Part shown: positions 58,061 to 64,000 of the stretch, one piece after another
Numbering within the stretch: position 1 is the first letter of the stretch
Layout: each line of letters starts with the position of its first letter
Assembly: GCA_015680685.1 (NCBI GenBank)
Contig: MNCI01022206.1
Span: 57,925-121,924, forward strand
Source of the DNA: Gnetum montanum
Taxonomy: Eukaryota; Streptophyta; Gnetopsida; Gnetales; Gnetaceae
Direction: 5' to 3'
DNA: 64,000 bases
The notes under the pieces: generated by a model
Databases searched by the model: none
What the model was told of the DNA's origin: nothing
The model's input: only the letters and a program-made list of their open reading frames with translations
Program-made: the position numbers and the translations under genes

Positions 58061-60452
58061 CACCTACAATGATAGAAATCTTTCAGAAAAATCAGCACTA
58101 GTCATGATGAAGGGGAAAGTAAAAATAGAGCACCATGAGCTTGCATATGGCCATTGTCGATGTGCTGGTGGGCTTCGTTGCTTTATAAGCAAACAGATTT
58201 TTANATGCTGGTGGGCTTCGTTGCTTTATAAGCAAACAGATTTTTAAAAAAGTTGAACAAGCATCCATCCATCATCATGTTCATGACTCATGAGCCATGA
58301 CCCTGTTTTGTTTTTTGTTTTTTCTTTTTTCAGCAAGAAAAAGAGCAAAAACCAGCAATGAACAATAAACACGCGTGAATGTGTGAGTCATGGCGGAACC
58401 TTTGACGCTCCCAAAGCCAGGCGAATCCATGCAAATGCAATGTTTTCCTCGCACGCCCCGTCCAAAACTTTCCGTATGACCAATACTTGCCCCTTCGGCC
58501 TTAGTAGCCCTTTCGTGATTTCCGTGTGTTTGTTGATTTTTTAGTACTCCCTTGTTTTCTGTGGTCCGTCTCATGCCGATCCCATGAATCTTGATTGCTT
58601 GCTTGCGACTTAACAATGAAATGAAATTTTTGGTATGATATGTAAGATTTTAATGTAAAATGCAGACATTGCAAGAACTAAAAAGGCAAGAACAATACGT
58701 ATATGTACAAATCCAGACAAAATATCCATTGCGAATTTAATGCGCTTCTGTACGCCCTCTCGAATCCGACGCGAACAGTTCGTGAAAATTTATCTCGAAT
58801 CCGACGCCAACAGTTCGTGAAAATTTATCTGGAATCGCGAATCTCCGGCACATAGTGATTAATCGATTGGTATTGAAAGGTTTCCAATCACAAAACACTT
58901 TGTAACTTGAACCTGTTCTTGCTATTGCAAACTTTCCACGCTCAAAACACTCAACAAGCTTACGTAGCCAAACAGGAATCACAGTTCTTTTAATGCATAG
59001 ATATTGTTCTGTCACCTCAACACTTTGAATACAGCTATGATACATTTTCAAACTTCAAAGCTGATGGGCAATTAGTTTCCAAGATCGGCTCTTCTATGAC
59101 GCTTCATCTGCGAGTTGCAGAAAGATTATGTTAGATGACTGGCTCTGAAGCATGAAATTTCCACGCTGGCTGGAGTAGTTAATTATTGCTGTGGAGTTGG
59201 CCGGTTACGATAATTATCTCCTTGAACAGGAGCTGACAGGCTTTGCTTGAGATTCTACATCGCTTATCCAACTCATTGACTTAGATAAAATGTAAAGTGA
59301 ACTGAATTGAAAGCAAACTGCCTCCTATCCACACCTAAACCAAAGATTTTTGTTGGGAATGCTGGAAGAATTACATCTGAGACGGGTATATGAAGTGCGG
59401 CCGTCAGTGACCGGCAGCACACGGCAGGATCGGAATTCAACCAACCCTGTGCTGGCAGTTACAAATATTGAATATCATTATTACCCATTGATCCCTAATT
59501 TTAACTACATCCAAAGATACCGTGATTATATATATAAATAATGAGGTTGTCTGATTATTAAATTATTTAAGTCTCAAAAAGAAAAGAACTACTCAGTATT
59601 TCAGAGACAATCTGATGGTCAGTATAAATTTGAAATTATTTGGAAGTTCCATTAAGAACCAAAGGTTTTTGTGTGGATGCCGGGATGGTGCGGAAGAACG
59701 CCTAAAACTGGAATATGAACTGGACCTCATAGCTACTGGTAGCAGATGGGGGTTGGAATTCAACAGATTCTTTCGTCGCAGTTGCAAATATTATTACCTA
59801 TTTACCCCTAATTTTAACATATATATAATGAAATTGTCTGATTTTGAACTCTTTCAAAACTGTGAAAATTGTGAAAGAAAAGGTTATTAGTGTGATAGCA
59901 AAGGTTGAACAACAAGTTCAAAGTTTCATTGAAGGAGAGAAAAATTAAATTTCATAATTCATAGTAGCCCATATTGCGCCTTTGTATTTACGTAACGCAA
60001 CGTTGTACCTTCTATTAAATAATTATTTAAGATTTACGAAGTATGATATCTGAATCTCCATAGCACATGAGCCACGTACCTTGTAATGTCTCTACACCAT
60101 ATAAATGGGCCTACGCCACCACAGGAATTTGATCGAATTAACAATGGCAGGGAAATGAAATAAACACATGGACAGTGGGCACTTGTCTGTACGCTGAAAT
60201 AATTTCATTATATTAGCAACTGTAAACATTGAATACATACTGGGCGACTCACCCAAGGGAAACGGTGACTGTAGTAGATATTTTGATCTATATGATACTA
60301 TGATTACTATCATGTCATATTATTCACAAAATATATGCCTACCACACAGTTTTGGTGTATTATTACATGCTCCGGAACCCTAGTTGCACCCTATGCTGTA
60401 ATAATGTAATATTATATTCTGTGCTTATCTTCATAGATACATCCAGGAGGAG
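58061..60452. other. Intergenic region downstream of the WRKY gene
   Basis: CpG-richer than the retroelement part. It contains a suspicious 41 bp duplication around an N (58163-58246), a 35 bp tandem duplication at about 58763-58832 and a diverged duplication (about 59345-59590 and 59665-59880). Minus-strand open frames at 58281-58616 (111 codons) and 58737-59051 (104 codons) match nothing I know; the second overlaps the 35 bp duplication. I do not call genes here. Confidence 0.45.
58163..58246. repeat. Identical 41 bp duplication around a single N
   Basis: 58163-58203 and 58206-58246 are identical and meet at an undetermined base (58204). This pattern is typical of a contig join whose overlapping ends were not merged. 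Confidence 0.8.
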
Positions 60453-63033
60453 CTAGAAGCCTTGACTGACAATCATTAGGGCCGGTTTGGATCCAGGAGT
60501 AGGAAGCAGTGACGGCTCACTAATGTAGTACACAGCAGATGTAGAGGGACTTTCATGGTTGTGGGTTCCTTCGTAGCTGGTAATAACAACACCTTCATCC
60601 TCTGGGTCAATCTCTACTCTCTTCTTGGCACCACAACTGTTTTCCGAGCACTTGTAATAGTTTCTGGCATCAACACAGACAGAGACACTGAGTAATGCTG
60701 ATATTTCATATCAAGATAAAAGACTTATCAACTGCAATGAAAGAGAAGTGTAAAGCGAAACCTTGGGTGTGTGCTGCACTTGAGCACTTTTCTGCCGTAT
60801 TTTCGCCATTTGAACCCATCGTCCAACTGAGTGGTCTGTGATCGTGTTTTGAAGGCCACAACTGGTAGCCTCACCTTCTTCTTCTTTTCTTTCCTGCACA
60901 TGGCAAATTGCCCAGTCTGTGAGGCATTATTTCAAACTTTAGTGGGACCTTAGACCTCCCTAGAGCTCACTTGGGGGATGATGAGCATGGAGGTTTCGGG
61001 GTATTTTTTAGAAGTCCTCTAGAACTATTAAGTCAACCTAAATTATAAATAACAAAGTCAACTACATAAGTTTTTTTGGCATTGGTATCTATTTACAATT
61101 GCCTTCCAAAGTATAAAGTATAAACTAAATACTAAAAAAACTTTAAAACCCTAGATTGTATCTATTTACAATTTCCTTTCAAAGTATAATGTACAAACTA
61201 AGCACTAAAAAAAACTTAAAAACCCCAGTTGCTTTTGAAAAACGAAAAGCAAATATTAGAGATTGTGAGGTTGTGGTTTTTCTAAAATTTAGACAAAATG
61301 GAGAAAGGCCAGTCAAGCAAAATTATAGGTTGAACTTTGGCGACCTTTAGACAAGAATGAAGAACAAGATCGTAACTTTTCAGAGATAACCCTAATGGAT
61401 TGGAATGGTTCTGGTGTCACCAAAGAATAAAAGAAGAATAATAAAGAGACCAGATAGATTCTAGTGCCATTGAAACTTAAATCAAAACTATAACAGGTAC
61501 ATTAAAAAAAAGTAGCTAGGATAGTGTTGATGCGTAAATTTTGGACATGCCGCCAAAGGTACATTAAAAAAAAGTAGTTAGGATACTGTTGATGCGTAAA
61601 TTTTGGACATGCCGCCAACACCTGTGAAAACTCGTTTTAGAAGACTATTGCCTAGGGTGCCTCACGTATGGGTACGAAACCTAGGAATAGTCTCAACTGG
61701 AAAAGGCTATGTGACAAAACAATAATAACAATATTTTTAAAAAAATATTAAAAGCTTTAAATTTAATAAGAATATTGAAAAGTTAAATAATTTGTGCAAT
61801 TTAAAAGAGTACAATAAATAATTCAAAATAAAATGCAAATAATAATATTGAAAACTTAAAAGTTATCTGCCACCGCAGCTGCTTCTGTACTTGGAGATGG
61901 CAGAGAAAAAAATCTGTTCTGTTGTTTGAAAGAAAATAAATAAAGAACAAAACAATGTGCATACAACCTGTCTCTGCTAGGTTTCTGTTTATAGGCAGAA
62001 AGAGGGCATTGGTCTCAGCCGCGTGGGCAGAAAAAAAAACGTGTCTGTTTCTGTTTCAGAAAACAGAAAACTGTCATTCAACAATTGCTACTGCAGGGCA
62101 AGCACATTATCATCTGCAATCCGCCCGTCGATAGAAGAGAGAAGACTGCTGAAAATGCCTCCACTGTTGATGTTGTCTGCCTGCAAAACAGAAAATGGTT
62201 GCTACAGACTCTAGCTCCCCCTGGTTTATGTGAATTGATATGGTATTTATATGGTTGGACAATGCTTGGGCACGAAATTCAAGAATGGAATCAACAGCTG
62301 TGAGATAAGAGAAAAGCAAATCTAGTGACATGTGTCCCATGGATAGTTGGCACGAGTTGGATGTTTGTTGGATAGTTGCATTCTTTGACCAGGTTCAATG
62401 TATCTATGTGTTGGATAGTTGTGCACGAGTTGGATGTGTGTTGAATAGTTGCATTCTTTGACCAGATACATTGCATTTTACAATTTATGGGTTATTCAAC
62501 CCCATGAAAGTACATTTAATTTAATTTAAACCATGAGGACTTGACATGTCAATACTGTACGACTTCTAATTTTTTGTAATATTAAACTTGTTCAAACAAG
62601 GCCCTATGCCTAGGTGAAGTTGGCCTCAACACATACACTATAGTTTGAAACATTGAAACATTGAATGAACAGCAAGCAAATCTTGGTGAAATCTGAAAAT
62701 CTTTAGCTCCTACATCACTCCCATCCTTTTTAAAAACATAAAACATGATATGTTGTCACTGCTTGTTAAGTGCCCGTAGAAAAATAATTAGAGAAAGTGG
62801 ATGCGAACTCACGGAATGTGTGAAGCAGGATCCTGGGCAACGTGGATGGAATGCAAGGGCTCCAAAACCTGTGGCTGAAAAATGGGTTCTTCTTGTTGTT
62901 GTTGCGGTATTGGAAGATAATGATGTTGGGTTTGTGTTTGTGGAAAATCATACAGATGTGGTTCGTGGCAGCCCAGAAAGACATTGCAAAAATCTTGGTC
63001 TGTAAAAGTGTGTGGTGGCAGCGGATCAGCCAT
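60453..63033 (-). CDS. WRKY transcription factor, group IIc, WRKY50/51-like, WRKYGRK variant
   Basis: Three exons on the minus strand: 63033-62813, 60893-60762 and 60663-60453 (stop TAG), 564 nt, about 187 residues. Both introns (1919 bp and 98 bp) are GT..AG and all phases close. Exon 1 starts MADPLPPHTFTDQDF and is Gln/Pro/His-rich. Exon 2 carries a basic KEKKKK stretch, VVAFKTRS and then DDGFKWRKYGRKVLK (heptapeptide at 60808-60788). Exon 3 completes the domain with C-x4-C-x23-H-x-H (YYKCSENSC to THNHESPS). The second intron interrupts the domain at Pro-Arg, the conserved place in this subgroup. The protein should be nuclear and bind W-box-like DNA; Q-to-R in the heptapeptide may shift specificity, as known for WRKYGKK proteins. 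No stop or frameshift is seen. An upstream in-frame ATG at 63177 is less likely. Confidence 0.92.
60664..60761 (-). other. Intron 2 of the WRKY gene (conserved PR intron)
   Basis: Begins GTTTCGC, ends TGATGCCAG. It splits the Arg codon of the Pro-Arg pair ahead of NYYKC, the place typical for groups I-C, IIc, IId, IIe and III. Confidence 0.9.
61496..61619. repeat. 61 bp tandem duplication in WRKY intron 1
   Basis: AGGTACATTAAAAAAAAGTA begins two almost identical units that both end GGACATGCCGCCAA. Confidence 0.9.
62346..62470. repeat. Duplicated 50-70 bp unit carrying TTGACC
   Basis: CACGAGTTGGATGT, ATAGTTGCATTC and TTTGACCAG occur in both copies, 73 bp apart. Each copy has one W-box core. 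Confidence 0.85.
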
Positions 63034-63180
63034 GAGAATGTAAGCAGGCAACAGCAGCAACAGCAAGAGTAGGATTATAGCGCAACCACACAGACAACAG
63101 ATACGGATTGCAAATGCAGCGCAACCACAAAGAAAACAGATATGGATTGCAAAAGTTTGTGATTGCAGAAATAGCACCTA
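63034..63180 (-). promoter_or_regulatory. Probable 5' leader of the WRKY gene with a 39 bp tandem duplication
   Basis: GCGCAACCACA begins units at 63080 and 63119, each continuing with ACAGATA and GGATTGCAAA. On the minus strand the region stays open and would encode Cys/Leu-rich text. That is not expected at the start of a transcription factor, so I take it as untranslated leader. Confidence 0.5.
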
Positions 63181-64000
63181 GGCGGTTGTTGGGTAGACGC
63201 CTTTTCTAGGGCTTGATGGACAGACAAGGAAATTCATTAGTCCACTCCGTCCCTGCCACATGGTATATCAAGGCATCACTCTGTAACTCTCAATCCCATC
63301 AATCCGCATTCCTCGCTGTGTTAATTTAATGCAGTTTCCCCGCATGGCTTATTTTAAGGTTGACGGTCGAAGCGAAATTTTCGTCGATCCATGTAGCGAT
63401 TTATGATTGCCTGTGAAATCCGGGCTCTACATTAACGCATTCAAAATTGGATTGGACGTATTGTCTTTTATCATTGTTGATTACTATGCATCATCATGGG
63501 CTTGCCTTTGTCAAAGCAAAATGGGGTCGCTAGGAAGTAATGTAGACATAAAAATCTATTCACTTTTGCAATGAAATTTTGAATAGTTTTGTTTTATTGG
63601 ATCACATCTACCTTGTTGTAATGAGGGGATTGTGCTATCAGCCTCATGTATCTATTTTTATTTTTAGAAAAAACAACTAATTTTACCATTTTAATAAAAT
63701 TCTTGATTTGAAGATATCAAGTTATAAGTTTAATATAGGTTTGATTTGGGTGAATAGTATCATTGAGTTATAACGTTCTACACAAGTTTTAAAGGTACCA
63801 AGATAATGATTTTTTGAGGTATAACAAAGTACTTTAAGATTTTAGAAAGAATCTAAGAGCAACAACTTTAAATAATTTCAATGCTATGAAAGGAAGAACT
63901 TGTAAGTAATTTGACCTTAGATACTTTTGTTTAGTAGGTCACATCTACCTTGTTGTATTGAGGGGGTTGTGCTACCAGCCCCATGTGTTCATTTTTATTT
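63181..64000. other. Upstream region of the WRKY gene; direct repeat
   Basis: No gene seen. A TTGACGG core lies at about 63359. A 60 bp segment at about 63598-63660 (CACATCTACCTTGTTGTA, then TTGTGCTA.CAGCC) recurs at about 63938-64000 in the same orientation and is cut by the window end. The two copies could be ends of a small, otherwise unknown element. Confidence 0.5.

Larger units (their letters stand above)
60894..62812 (-). other. Intron 1 of the WRKY gene with repeats and W-box cores
   Basis: Begins GTGAGTTCG, ends CATGTGCAG. It contains tandem duplications at about 61088-61226 and 61496-61619, an LTR-like block at about 61620-62300, and four TTGAC cores: 62385-62390 and 62458-62463 (plus strand), 61031-61036 and 61056-61061 (minus strand). 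Confidence 0.85.

Noticed and set aside
58281-58616. 111-codon minus-strand open frame
   Set aside because: No recognised domain, low-complexity ends and no supporting signals. Length alone is not enough in a CpG-richer region.
58737-59051. 104-codon minus-strand open frame
   Set aside because: It runs through a 35 bp tandem duplication whose unit is not a multiple-of-three repeat of protein meaning, and matches no family I know. It is left as unassigned.
63034-63177. In-frame N-terminal extension of the WRKY protein from an ATG at 63177
   Set aside because: It would add a Leu/Cys-rich hydrophobic segment produced by a 39 bp tandem duplication, which does not fit a nuclear transcription factor. 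The ATG at 63033 gives a normal start.

Overview
The window looks like nuclear DNA from a large-genome seed plant. It is built of old, nested, stop-riddled LTR retrotransposons plus one spliced plant transcription-factor gene. The very long elements, heavy decay and absence of close-packed genes suggest a gymnosperm such as a conifer, but that is inference. All calls come from reading the sequence; no database was searched.

Layout. 1-1260: AT-rich, unassigned. 1261-7594: Ty3 chromovirus-like relic with two LTRs; a gag-like scrap (7595-8736) and a third LTR copy (8737-9346) follow. 9347-12010: relic of a second Ty3 lineage. 12011-13430: nothing recognised. 13431-16690: Ty1/copia relic. 16690-20375: LTR, primer site and gag of another copia family. 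20376-41881: a minus-strand copia element of a related family, split by a 16.5 kb Tat/Ogre-type Ty3 element at 24677-41221 with a perfect 5 bp target duplication. 42269-55548: a 13.3 kb Athila/Tat-type Ty3 element with a perfect 5 bp target duplication and an accessory sense ORF. 55554-64000: lower repeat content, with a three-exon WRKY transcription factor on the minus strand (60453-63033).

Most unusual structure. Inside the Tat-type element, between protease and reverse transcriptase, lies a spliced gene of about 4.5 kb in the opposite orientation (+, 30430-34983). It has its own TATA box, several introns that keep reading phase, and an acidic C-terminus. Two homologous minisatellite arrays (about 29871-30165 and 35125-35500) bracket it. 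I do not recognise its protein. Its in-frame stops are almost all TAG, with a few TGA and TAA, as expected if CAG, CGA and CAA codons decayed by C-to-T deamination. A 10-mer (TGCTACGCTA and variants) recurs in this gene's introns and in the element's LTRs.

The WRKY gene is the only locus that appears intact. Its exon phases close, it encodes about 187 residues, and it carries the variant heptapeptide WRKYGRK with a complete C-C-H-H zinc-binding set. It is most like the WRKY50/51 branch of group IIc.
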